Positions 19,655 through 29,981 of a stretch of DNA of 64,000 nucleotides are shown here, piece by piece. The DNA lies in the NCBI GenBank assembly GCA_020466095.1, contig CM035807.1, forward strand, positions 47,781,389-47,845,388, written 5' to 3'. Within the stretch, counting starts at the first letter, position 1, and each line of letters opens with the position of its first letter. The stretch comes from Chlorops oryzae (Eukaryota; Arthropoda; Insecta; Diptera; Chloropidae). The translations under genes and the position numbers were made by a program. The notes beneath the pieces are model-generated. The model was not told where the DNA came from, ran no database searches, and was given only the letters and a program-made list of their open reading frames with translations.

Positions 19655-20640
19655 TTTCCTACTTTAAATTCTCTATTTTTCGTTCCCTTATCATAGAATA
19701 TTTTCGAATTTTGCTTTTCTTTTTCTTGGTTTTGTCGTACTAATTCGGGTGTTCTTTGAATTTAGTACTTTAATATTTTCGAATAATCATCGAAATCGAA
19801 ACCAAAAAGGTTTTTACTAGGAGTTTGTTTCGTAGTGCTGTGTACAGTATTATTGTGTACATGCATGGCATAATGAAGCCAATCATCCCAATTTGTACCG
19901 TCCTTTTACGCAAAAGTTCTTGAAAATTCGGCTAATGGTCTATGGATTCTTCCTAAGGCAGCATTGGCTTGTGGATGATATGGAGAAGTTTCTATTTTCT
20001 TAATTCCCATTAGCTTGCATACTTAAAAAGTTTTGAAGTGAAGTTTGTACCATTGTCAGTGACCAGAATTCGTGGAATATTGAATTTCGAAATTACTTCG
20101 TTAAAGAATGCTTTTGCTACTGTGGATGCCTCTGCATCGGGAATGCCTATTCATAGGAAAAATTTCGAAAAATCATCTAAAAAGGTAAGAATATATTTAT
20201 TACCGCTTGAAGTGACTGGTAGGGGACCCACCATGTCCATATATATCTTGTCAAAAGGACGTTGGGATATCTTTGTAAGAAACATCGGCATTTTCTCGAC
20301 TTTTGAACTTTTATTTTTCTGACAGAGTTCACATGTTTTCACGTAATCTTTTATTTGTTTTTGCATGCCTTGCCACTTAAATTGTTTTCTTATTCGCAAA
20401 AATGTCTTCATTGTCCCTTTATGTTCTCCTATGGGTGAATCATGAAACGTTTTGAGGACCTTCACAATCTCCTTTGGGTCAGTTAAAACTTGTGCCATGT
20501 CTTCCTCAATGCTTTTATCAGTTATTTCGCCAAGGTTTTCTTTAGCCTGAGCTCTTGCTACTACAGATATTGTGCTGTCGATATGTAGAATTCTACTCAA
20601 AGCGTCAGCAGTTTGATCATTTTTTCCCGGCTTATAAAAA
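19655..20640 (-). pseudogene. Integrase zinc and core domains of gypsy-PTP element
   Basis: The frame 20600-20151 gives a zinc module (IGEHKGTMKTFLRIRKQF then CELCQKNK) and the first catalytic Asp block (DKIYMDMVGPLP). Beyond a stop at 20151 the translation continues with TDNGTNFTSKLFK (second Asp). After a one-base break near 20025 it runs SPYHPQANAALGRIHRP, where the catalytic Glu position appears to be Gly. Two more breaks (about 19912 and 19768) lie before the C-terminal module. This integrase is inactive. Compared with it, the adjoining PTP frame is markedly cleaner. Confidence 0.75.
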
Positions 20641-21240
20641 ATTTCAAAATCGTACTCTCAAAGTTTAAGGCGAAAACGACCTAGTCTCGAATCTTGTTCC
20701 TTTAAATTGGCTATACCTCTTAATGGCTTATGATCGGTGTATATTTTCAAAGGTCTCCCCAATAAAGAGGTCCTAAAATTTTTCACAGCCCAAACTATTG
20801 CCAAAATTTTTTTCTCAATTGTAGAATATCGTTTCTCAGTTTCACTTAACGCTCTGCTTGCAAATTAAATAGGCAAATCTTCCCCTGGTTCCCCTTGCGA
20901 GAGAACAGCTCCTAAGGCTCCATTACTAGCATCTGTTGTTAGAATAAAAGTTTGGGAAAAGTCTGGATATTAAAGTAAAGGGGGTGAGGTTACTGCACCT
21001 TTAATCTGTTCCATGGCTTTCTAACAATCACTATTCCATTCAAACTTAACGTTTTTTCTTAATAATTTGGTTAGTGGAAGTGAAGTTTTTGCGGAATTTG
21101 GTATAAATTTTCGATATTAAATTAATTCTCCAAGGAAAGCTTGTAACTCTTTTACATTTTGGGGTGGTGATATTTTTTGTATGCTTTCTACCTTTAGTGG
21201 ATCTGGCAGCACGCCTCATTCCGAGCATTTATGTCCTAAA
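20641..21240 (-). pseudogene. RT tail and RNase H of gypsy-PTP element
   Basis: Minus translation shows LGHKCSE, then LPDPLKVESIQKISPPQNV, then YRKFIPNSAKTSLPLTKLL, then RNase H with LTTDASNGALGAVLSQGEPG, IYTDHKPLRGIANLKEQDSR and DQTADALSRI. The catalytic Asp residues are visible. At least five in-frame stops interrupt it. It joins the RT part on the far side of the mariner exactly at the TA target. Confidence 0.75.
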
Positions 21241-21319
21241 TATTAGGTGTAGTAAAAATAAATCCATTATTTTTGCATTAAATTGAGGGCTTTATTTAAG
21301 ATAGTTAGAATGACCCGAT

Positions 21320-22036
21320 TTAGGTCAAATATGCGCCGTTTTGTTCGATAACTTGTTGCCATTTTAAAGGTAATTTCATTATGCCTCTCTCATAGAAGCC
21401 CTCGTTCCTATTAGCAAAAAATTGAGACAGTCGAATTTCTGAAGCCTCTCTTGAAGCGAATGTTTCACCAGCAAAATTGTTCGCCATGGACAGGAACAGA
21501 TGGTAATCACTTGGTGCCAGGTCCGGACTATAAGGTGGATGCAGAAGAACCTCCCAACCAAACTCCCGGAGCTTCTGGCGAGTCACTATCGATGTGTGTG
21601 GCCTGGCGTTGTCCTGATGGAACACAATCCCTCTCCTATTGGCCAAAGCTGGCCGCTTATGGGCGATTGCTTCCTTCAGACGGTCCAATATTTGACAGTA
21701 GAGTTCCGAGTTAAGAGTTTTGCCGTATGGGAGCAGCTCATAGTAGATAATTCCCTGCCAATCCCACCAAACACACAGCAAAACCTTCCTGGCCGTCAAT
21801 CCTGGCTTGGCCACCGTTTCCGCCGCTTCACCGTGTTTCGACCACGACCGTTTTCGCTTGACGTTGTCGTAAGTGACCCACTTTTCATCACCAGCCACCA
21901 ACCGCTTCAGAAATGGGTCGATTTTGTTGCGGTTCAGCAGCGATTCGCAGATGGAAATTCGGTCTATGAGGTTTTTTTGCGTTAACTCGTGTGGCACCCA
22001 TACATCGAGCTTCTTTGTGTATCCAGCCTTATTCAA
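21320..22036 (-). pseudogene. mariner transposase, catalytic part
   Basis: 238 residues containing WVPHELT, then GDEKWV (Asp50), HQDNARPH (Asp142) and YSPDLAPSDYHLF (Asp177). The last two are separated by exactly 34 residues, giving the D,D34D triad of mariner. It would cut and paste DNA between TA sites. All three acidic residues are intact. The N-terminal DNA-binding part lies in the adjacent frame, and the break between them prevents a normal full-length protein of about 345-350 residues. Similarity seems closest to the cecropia-like group (e.g. human SETMAR) rather than Himar1. Confidence 0.88.
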
Positions 22037-22380
22037 ATGGTTCCAAACGGTTTTTGTGCAATCTTTAGCTCTTTTGCAATCGAAACAGTGCTAACATGAC
22101 GGTCGGACTCGATAATTTCCATGATTTTATCGACATTTTCGACAATTGGCCTTCCAGTGCGTGGTGCATCCTTGACATCGAAGTTACCGGAACGGAATCG
22201 ACGAAACCAAAATTGCGCATGATTGGCTGTTACAGTATCAGGTCCATAAACGCTATTCACATTTTCAGCCGCCTGGCTTGCGTTTTCTCCCTTATCGAAG
22301 AAAAACTGTAAAATGTAGCGAATTTTCTCTTTGCTGATGTCCATCTTTGACAAGCTCTCAAACAAAACTGAATCAATCAA
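22033..22380 (-). pseudogene. mariner transposase, N-terminal HTH part
   Basis: 115 residues from the natural ATG at 22380. The region IRYILQFFFDKGENASQAAE, followed by WFRRFRSGNFDVKDAPRTGR, is the paired helix-turn-helix DNA-binding domain of mariner, and the GRP minor-groove hook is present. A one-base loss in the A run near 22062 shifts the frame, so this protein ends early instead of running into the WVPHEL segment. Confidence 0.88.
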
Positions 22381-22532
22381 TCAAAAAAAGTGTCAAAAAA
22401 GCTTTTTTAGGAGGAACTGTCATCTTTCTAATGCCCCCTAGCGGAACACGATCGGACTTATACAACGCGAGATGCAGATAAATAACGCCATCTATTGGAA
22501 AAATAATGGATTTCTTTTTACTACACCTAATA

Positions 22533-23138
22533 TATAACTTCTTTTTTAAGAAATTGACATTTTTCTGTTTGAAGCCTTAAACTGTTATGTCTTAAGACTT
22601 CAAAAACCTTACATAATCTTTCTTCATGCTCTTCTCAATTCCTAGCATAAATAACGATATCATCAAGATAAACAAAACAATCAATTCCCTGCAAACCAGT
22701 GAGAATGCTATTCATTATGCCTTGAAAGGTTGCAGGTGCTCCCGTGAGCCCAAAAGGCATTCTGGTAAGTTCAAAATGTCCCATTCCCGTGCTAAATGCT
22801 GTTTTCTCTTTATCTTTTTCTTCGATTAGCACTTGATGGTATCCACTAGCTAAATCTAAAGTTGAAAAATACCTACTGCAACCCAACTGATCGAGAATTT
22901 CATCTATTCTAGGAATTGGAAAAACTTGTTTAATGGTAATATCGTTCAACTTTCGGAAATCTACCACAAGTCGCCATTTCTTTTTCCCATCGGCACCCGC
23001 TTTTTTTGGTACTAACAATATTGGACAATTCCATGGTGACTTGCTTGGAGAAAAAAGGCCATCTTTGAGCATTTTATCAACCTGTGAGGTTATTTCTGTT
23101 TCATGCAAAAAAGGATTAATCAAACCCTTGAGCACCAA
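22533..23138 (-). pseudogene. Reverse transcriptase of gypsy-PTP element
   Basis: The 167-residue frame 23138-22635 carries EITSQVDKMLKDGLFSPSKS, WRLVVDFRKLND, FSTLDLASGYHQV, FELTRMPFGLTGAPATFQ and the active site FVYLDDIVIYA, all standard Ty3/gypsy RT blocks. After one stop at 22635 it continues EEHEERLCKVFEVLR and reaches the mariner at EVIY. No similarity is seen upstream of about 23140, so the protease and gag side is missing. Confidence 0.85.
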
Positions 23139-23428
23139 AAAACAAATTTTTTCCGCTTAATTCAAATATTATGATACAGGGGTTAAATCGAATTAAAAAA
23201 TTTTGCGTCGAAAATAGCGTCCATCTTCCAGCAAGCGGTCCTTTTAGAACGTTTGTCGCGATATTTTTAATTTCTTCAATCCACGAATACATTCAACGAA
23301 TACTTCTACAACGCAAAACGAACAACCGCTCGTGCACAAGTGCCCTTCGGTAACTTATAATTTTTTTCCGCTATCGAAGGGAGTGATTCTTCTATTCCGC
23401 GTGGTCCGTGAAGCAATGCATGAGACTT
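23139..23428. other. Unassigned spacer
   Basis: No feature recognised; gypsy similarity fades out at about 23110-23160. Confidence 0.3.
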
Positions 23429-23847
23429 ATACTAAACACATGCAAAAAAAAACCGAAGAAGTACTTTGAGTTACTTCTGATACTTCAATGAATACGCAGA
23501 CTAAAAGCAATCGAACATGCAGCGTTGCATTTAAATCATACATTTTCTATATTTTTGTCGACCTGTCATCGAAATTTCAACTCGGATTTCCTTTCTTCAC
23601 CAGAACGACCTCTATACTTCCTGCATATCTGCATTGAGCCCATAAAGTAAATTAAAAGGAAGTATCGAGCTCAATCTTTTGAAGAAAGGACATCAGAGTT
23701 GAAATTTCGATGACAGGTCGACAGAAATATAGAAAACCTATGACCTAAATGCAACCCTATGAGTCCGATGACTTGTAATTAGCGTATGCGTTCAAGTAGC
23801 GAAAGTAAGCCAAAGTACTTCTTGGTTTTGCTACATGTGTTTGGTAT
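23429..23847. mobile_element. 419-bp palindromic element
   Basis: Ends ATACTAAACACATG and ATACCAAACACATG (reversed). The arms stay complementary almost throughout: GAAGTACTTT, GTTGCATTT, TTTCTATATTT and GTCGACCTGTCATCGAAATT are found in both. The centre is near 23640. Non-coding. No target duplication was certain. Confidence 0.6.
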
Positions 23848-24499
23848 AGGAAATTTACTTGCTGCTTTTACCCAATAAACACAAAAACGATAACGTGTTC
23901 GAATCGAATTCGAATCGAATTTCTCTAGAGCGCGAATTCGCATTAAACGAATTCGAATCGAATTCGATTCGAATTCGCGGAAGGCAATTTTCGCGATATC
24001 GCGCTTTTATCGTATTTTGCGTTCGATTGAATTCGATTCGAAGACAAAACGCGATAAGAATTCGAATCGTTTGCAACGAGCTCTCCTCGAGCTCGCTTTT
24101 TTATCGCGGATTTTAGAATACGCGAGCTTCGCGCTTTTATCGTACTTTGCGTTCGATTCGAATTCGATTCGAAGACAAAACGCGATAAGAATTCGAATCG
24201 TTTGCAACGAGCTCGCCTCGAGCTCGCTTTTTTATCGCGGATTTTAGAATACGCGAGCTCGCGCTTTTATCGTATTTTGCGTTCGATTCGAATTCGATTC
24301 GAAGACAAAACGCGATAAAGAATTCGAATCGTTTGCAACGAGCTCGCCTCGAGCTCGCTTTTTATCGTGGAATTTATAAAATGCGAGCTCGCTTTTTTAT
24401 CGTGGAATTCATAAGAGTCTTACCGATTACGGCACCCTGAAAGGGATTTTGAAGTTTTGTTGATATTTTGAAAAGTCCTCGAGGGCTCCCTGAAAAATG

Positions 24500-25290
24500 G
24501 CCCAATGCAAAATGGCCCCAAACTGAAAATTGAAAAAGGCCTCAAAATTTGGGGTCATTGTGCATTATGAAAAATTTCCAAAGTCAAAAATGAAATTTGG
24601 CCCCAAAATAAAATGAAAAAGGCCCTAAAACAAAAGGAGGTGTTTTAATCGATATGAAAAATGGCCCCAAACTAGAAAATTAAAACGGCCGTTATAGAAT
24701 TTAAAAAATAAAAATGTAAAAAAGACCCCAAAATTTGGGGTCATTTTGCATTACCCCAAACCAAAAAATGAAACATGGCCCCAAATGTAACATAAATGTT
24801 GAAAAGCAAAATGACCCAAAAAAATCGCCCTAAAATTCAATACAAAATTTGTGGGGCCTTTTTAAATTTTTGGATTTGGGGTAATTTTTTATAACGCAAA
24901 ATGACCCCAAATTTTGGGGCCTTTTTTAATTTTTGGATTTGGGGTAATTTTTTATAATGCAAAATGACCCCAAATTTTGGGGCCTTTTTTAATTTTTCAA
25001 AGTGGGGCAATAATGCATTATGCAAAATTACCCCAAAATTGGGGTCATTTTTTTATTTTTAATTTTTTTAATTTTATAACGGCCGTTTTATTTTCTAGTT
25101 TGGGGCCATTTTTCATATCGATTAAAAACACCTCTTTTTGTTTTTGGGGCCTTTCTCATTTTATTTTGGGGCCAAATTTCATTTTTGATTTGGGGTAATT
25201 TTTCATTATGAAAATGACCCCAAATTTTGGGGCCTTTTTTCATTTTCAGTTTGGGGCCATTTTGCATTAGGGCCATTTTTCAGGGAGCCC
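24500..25290. repeat. GGGG/CCCC palindrome array
   Basis: Dozens of short blocks such as AATGACCCCAAATTTTGGGG and TTTGGGGTAATTTTT alternate in both orientations. Two adjacent units of about 65 bp begin near 24897 and 24961. The array forms the loop of the 23871-26155 element. Each block could fold on itself, and the G-runs recur at regular intervals. Confidence 0.6.
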
Positions 25291-25690
25291 TCGAGGACTT
25301 TTCAAAATATCAACAAAACTTCAAAATCCCTTTCAGGGTGCCGTAGTCGGTAAGACTCTTATGAATTCCACGATAAAAAAGCGAGCTCGCATTTTATAAA
25401 ATCCACGATAAAAAAGCGAGCTCGAGGCGAGCTCGTTGCAAACGGTTCGAATTCTTATCGCTATTTCTGTCGAATCAAACGCAAAATACGACAAAAGCGC
25501 GAGCTGCCGAAAATTGCCTTCCGCGATTCGAATTCAATTCGAATTCTTTAAAATATTTGTGTTTAGTGGATACGAAACTTTAATTCTCGAAAGTAGTTTT
25601 GTTAATTTGTTTCCAAATCGCAAGACATTCGAGGTAAATATAGAATCAAGCTAAACATATAAACGAAAAAAAGTCATTCACTTCAATTCG

Positions 25691-25775
25691 GCGAAGACGG
25701 CGTAATGGGTAAGCAGAATAGAAATAAGTATGACTAGAAATCAAGAGGTTCGGTGTTCAAATCCCACAGCCGGTG
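25691..25775 (+). ncRNA. tRNA-like segment with pol III A/B-box motifs
   Basis: GGCGTAATGGGT (25699-25710) resembles an A box and GGTTCGGTGTTCAAATCCC (25748-25766) a B box. The spacing is about 45 bp, as in tRNA genes, and a run of more than 14 T residues at 25810-25824 could terminate pol III. I could not fold a full cloverleaf, so it is at best a tRNA-derived relic or SINE head carried in the foldback arm. Confidence 0.3.
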
Positions 25776-26155
25776 GATTCAAAAGTGTGGTTACCAGCAT
25801 TAGAACCGTTTTTTTTTTTTTTTTACCGAAAATAGTCTTATAATAAGACTGTTATTAGAATCATACATTAAATATAAAAATTAAATAATTTTTTACTAAT
25901 CGTATATAATCGAAAATTCGACAAAAAGGCGAATCGAATATGATAAAAAATTCGAATAAAGCGCGATAGCAAAACGATAGCAAAATACGAATCGCGCGCG
26001 ATGCGTAAACGATAAAAAATGCGATAAAAATATGAATCGCGTAAAAAGGTGACTCCCTCACGAATTCGAATTCGATTCGAGCTCGCCGCGAACACTCGCC
26101 GCGAAGAGTTTGCACGTCAAAACGAATTCGATTCGAACTCGTTGTGCTTATTGGG

Positions 26156-29100
26156 TATACATAAAAATTCTACGGCAGCATTTTTGTCTGTATTTGTATG
26201 AAAATTTCTCTTTAAGCTGCATTCAACTTAGGTGCACATTCGCTTTAACATTCGTTCTGTTGAAAATGTATCTTTTGAATTTCAAACGCTTTCCTATCGA
26301 CCAAAATGTCTTTGCTTTATTAGAATTTTTAAAAAATTTTGATTTAAAATTAATTAACCTGGTTTAAAAGCTCATAGCTACTATCATATGAAAGTTTAAA
26401 GCCACACAAAACTTTAAGCTACGTTGAAGACTATAAACCACAATTTTTTTTTCATTTAATTTTATTGTATTTTTATATTTATAGTCAGTTATGAAAGAAT
26501 TTTCATTTTGCAAAAAATTTAAATATGTTTTTTGTTAATAAAATTAATATTTGGAGGGCGTTGTTTTAAGCGCCTGACATGTGTCTCAAAAATGCAGTTA
26601 AAAAAAATGGGTAGGTGATTTTTTTGCATAAGTGAAAAAAATTGTCTGGAAAATAATTGAATGCGGCTAAGCAGAATATACTGTATCGCATTTTTGCTTG
26701 TGAAAAACCATTGAAAACAACAAACAGCTGACAGTTTAAAATTTATCACCATTAAGAATAAAAATATGCACTTAGTAGTGTAATCTGCACAACAGCAGAA
26801 CAATGATCTTCGATTGTGCATTTTTTATGTTCAAAAACACAAAAGGAATGAAAAATTTCTTATGGCCGTTTTGTATACATATATTTTTCGATTAATAAAA
26901 AGATTTGTTTTTTGCGAAAAACTTTGCTGCAAATTTTATTTACTAACAAATTGAACTTCCATCTTATCTTGTGTCCTATGACACAACTCAACTGGTTATT
27001 TCGATATTAACGCTTTTGAACTCTCCAAGTCCGTTCGTTTGCTTTTTGTCCACTAAAAGGCTAACTTACTTAATGTATTGCTGCCCCATTCTTCGATCTT
27101 ATGCAATATCGGCGTTTTTACTTGCAAGGCCGCACGCTTGTCGCCTTCTACCATTGCTAAAGCTGAATCGTCGTAGCCGGAGTTTACTTTCGAAAGCTGT
27201 CGTTGTTGTTATCGCTTGATTGTCGTTGACGTCGTTTGTTGCCTAGGTTGCACCGCTTTTACTTTCAGGCCTCCCATATCGGTACTTGTGCTCTCAAAAC
27301 TGATTCCGCGGAAGTGTGGCAATATTTTTAAGAAAATCAACAATTTTCAATAGCAAAATTTTACGGTGCATACTTTTAGGGGACTCTATTTGAAAAGACT
27401 TCATACCAAACTTCGAAGTCAATTCGGCACGGGTTATCGTTATCCAATCACATTAATATTTAATATTAAAGCTAATAGGACCATTAAGAAAAAAAAATAT
27501 AGGTTTTGCGTTAAGGGAAAATTACTCATTTTTTTGGGAGACCCTTATGTATATATATCTTCAAATATAAATAAATATAAATATGTATGTATGTATATCT
27601 CAATGATTTATCAACATCTTTTTTTATATCTGGTTTCTAGGTATTACAATGCTAATGAGTCTGATGGAAGGTAAGCTGTAATATGAATTCAAAAATTCTA
27701 AGAATTTTGGCATTCGCATTGGTCAACCTATGTTTCGAATTTAAGTGTCTACGCTTTGTACTTCGGAAGGTTGGAAAAGTGGCCATTTGCTTCCACACAG
27801 CTCTGATATATCTTGATCAACCAAGATTTAAAATTTGAAGATTCTAAGCCTTTCTATACGCAAGTCACGACAAACCATTCTTAGTGGGCACAGTTGTGGG
27901 CGTAGCTACTAGAGGACTAGAGACACTGCAACGAATAAAATAAAATAGCACCACTCTCTGCTTGCAAAGGAAAACATCATATATCATATCATCATCATAG
28001 CGGACTTAATGCTGGTAATGTAAGGAGAGTTCAATGGCGCTGATGCATACATACTACCATTAACAATCTGTTTTTGACCCGTGGTAGATGAGTCATCATC
28101 ACCACATATAGTCATGCCGATTGTATGATGCTCAGCCTGTAACCTATCCTCCAACCTCGTACACATTGAAATGTATTAGTAGGTAGACCATTAACAATCT
28201 CGCACACGTCCTGAGCTGACAATAGGCAGGGTTGTTTAAACTTTAAAAGAACTAATTTTCATACGCATGTGATCAACCTGACTGAAAAATAATACGACTT
28301 TATGACAGATGTCATGTGGAAGGACATTACGATATTGAATAAAGTACACAAGAAAATCCATTTTAAATGTGAAATATGGTATGAATTTTCTCAAACATAA
28401 GTATATAATGCCAGTTTCAACTATTTACTGCATGTATTGCAAGTAAATATATATGTACTAAAATTACACCCTCTAAATATTTTGTTTACATAGTTTTAAG
28501 ATCGCTAAAAACATAAAATGCTGTGTTCCTTTGAACATTTCAAATAATTTCCATCATGTCTATGAAATTAGTACTACCACTTTGAAATTTTAAATTCAAA
28601 TTTAGCTTATAATTTGTTGCTGATTTGTAGTAAATTTTTTGCCGAAAAAAAAATTTGTAACTCTTCGGTTTTTAAAAATAACCCATGGCAATGCTAACTT
28701 GACAGTCAAGTTAGCACTATCACCATAAAAATAGCATTGAATGGGCGTGGAATTGCAAAATTAGTGGCCCAGAATTTGTTGCTATTTTGTTGCTGCAAAA
28801 AAAGTAATTTTTGAGCCCCTATTTCAACTAGGAGCCCATCATCAAATCCGTCTTAGCTATTCCCTGCATTACCACATTGTAAAAGAGTTTTAAAAAATTT
28901 GTTATTAAAAACTATGACTGAAAATATTTGTAGCTCAAAGACTTTAGCGAGACTTCTGCAAGAAAAATAAGTTTTGCGCCCCTATTCCAATGAGGAGCCC
29001 ACCCTCAAATCCGACGGAAAAATGAATCGTACATACAAAAATAAACGGAAACCATTTTCGTGATCAGCGACCCCAGTCTAAAAGCCGTCATTTCCTCCCT

Positions 29101-29339
29101 GCTTTTTTTTATAAAGTAGTTTTATTGGTCATATTTATTTCATAACGGCAAAATTTTATATTTGTTTGTAATATGGCATTCAGACAGCATCAAAATCCCC
29201 GGACTTCGGCACTTTTGAGTAGAGATCCTAAATAACTATTAAAGTTATTCTAGAATCGAAAAAAATTGCCTTTAAAACGATGAAAATTTTTTACGTTAGT
29301 CGATAATACTTATTGTTAATGTCAGGGACAATTAAGGGC
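26156..29339. other. Non-coding spacer with repeat fragments
   Basis: AT-rich; no convincing gene. 26310-26435 is a relative of the repeat at 17455-17600. 27711-27785 (GGTCAACCTATG, then TCTACGC and ACTTCGGAAG) is a single worn unit of the minisatellite at 32.7-33.9 kb. The fragment CGACGTCGTTTGTTGCC and neighbours near 27220 have no assignable origin. Confidence 0.35.
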
Positions 29340-29981
29340 TAACGTACCTTGGATTTCTGCAGATGGAGTGGAGAAGCCGTCTTTGGGTTTTCTTTCCTCG
29401 TGTTAAGTTTGTCGGCGGTTTGCGCGACGCGAATTATAATTAAAATTCGGTTTGTTTTTTTTCGTGGTTCGATTATGGTTGTCGGCGTTTGCGCGACGCG
29501 ATGATAAATTTAATAGCTTTTAAAGTCACAAAATAGTCAGCCTTCTTGGCGCTTATAGTTCAAATATAAATTTTTTTTCTTTTGTTTGTCACTGCACTTG
29601 AATAATTTGCGATTGAATGCGTAACGGCGAGGCGCGTCTTAGCGGTTGCGATCATAGACTGTGCCGGCGTCGCTGTAGGTCGAACTGTTGAACGCGAGAG
29701 AGCAACGGGTTTCGTTAAATCGGTTTGATTAAGGTCTCGCCCCCATAGCGGCTACGGCGAAAAACGGACATACTGCCCGCCTTATGCTACGCAATAAGTA
29801 TTTCCTGCTCCTGGGTGCGCACCTCCTGCACAAACTCCTGGACGAGGATCATATCGAATGTTAGAGGAGAATGGGGATGGCCCAGTTACTTGGTTGGGGC
29901 AGAAAAGACGTTGAAGTTTATTAGTGAGCAGATGGTCAATAATAAACAAAGAAGAGGGGGAAGGGGGATGTTGTGAGAATG
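29340..29981 (-). other. Possible 3' region of the BEL/Pao fragment
   Basis: GC-richer than its surroundings, with a repeated GTTTGCGCGACGCGA word (29419, 29487). On the minus strand a purine-rich AAGGCGGGCAG at 29773-29783 precedes TATGTCCG and could be a polypurine tract with the start of an LTR. No second copy exists in the window to prove it. Confidence 0.25.

Larger units (their letters stand above)
21243..22530 (-). mobile_element. mariner element with one frameshift, TSD TA
   Basis: 1288 bp bounded by TTAGGTGTAGTAAAAA-type inverted repeats (about 32 bp, one or two mismatches) and TA on both sides (21241-21242, 22531-22532). It encodes a mariner transposase in two adjacent frames on the minus strand. 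It landed in the RT of the gypsy-PTP element. The relatively well-kept transposase indicates it is younger than its host element. Confidence 0.9.
18354..23138 (-). mobile_element. Degenerate Ty3/gypsy pol carrying a PTP domain
   Basis: Minus-strand order: RT (23138-22533), RT tail plus RNase H (21240-20640), integrase (20640-19655), integrase C-terminus fused to a PTP domain (19653-18825, tail 18581-18354). It is interrupted by a mariner (21243-22530) and a MITE (18584-18823). No gag, LTR or primer site was recognised; the left flank of RT (beyond ~23140) loses similarity, so the element is 5'-truncated or rearranged. Several stops and frame breaks lie in RNase H and integrase. The exceptional feature is the phosphatase domain joined to pol in one frame. 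Confidence 0.8.
23871..26155. mobile_element. Foldback-like element with tandem-repeat arms
   Basis: Inverted ends CCCAATAAACACAA / CCCAATAAGCACAA flanked by TA on each side (23869-23870, 26156-26157). The left arm holds about three ~130-bp units (GCGCTTTTATCGTATTTTGC at 24001, 24131 and 24261) rich in GAATTCGAATCG and GAGCTCGC; the right arm carries inverted relatives at 25375-26110. Inner arm stretches 24400-24500 and 25280-25390 are near-perfect complements. The middle (24500-25290) is an array of CCCCAAATTTTGGGG-type palindromes. No protein is encoded. The layout recalls Drosophila FB elements, although FB duplications are 9 bp, so the relationship is only structural. Confidence 0.7.

Noticed and set aside
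21500..21985. 161-residue plus frame
   Set aside because: Antisense shadow of the mariner transposase.
24000..24420. Regular repeats considered as a CRISPR array
   Set aside because: Units are directly adjacent ~130-bp tandem copies within a palindrome in an insect genome; no spacer structure.
26519..26821. 100-residue minus frame
   Set aside because: Low-complexity, AT-rich, no recognisable motif and no supporting promoter or splice context.
29938..29965. Plus-strand polypurine run GAAGAGGGGGAAGGGGGA followed by TGTTGTGAGAA, similar to the LTR start at 39898
   Set aside because: The similarity to 39898 stops after about nine bases and the surrounding coding remains are on the minus strand, so no LTR is claimed.
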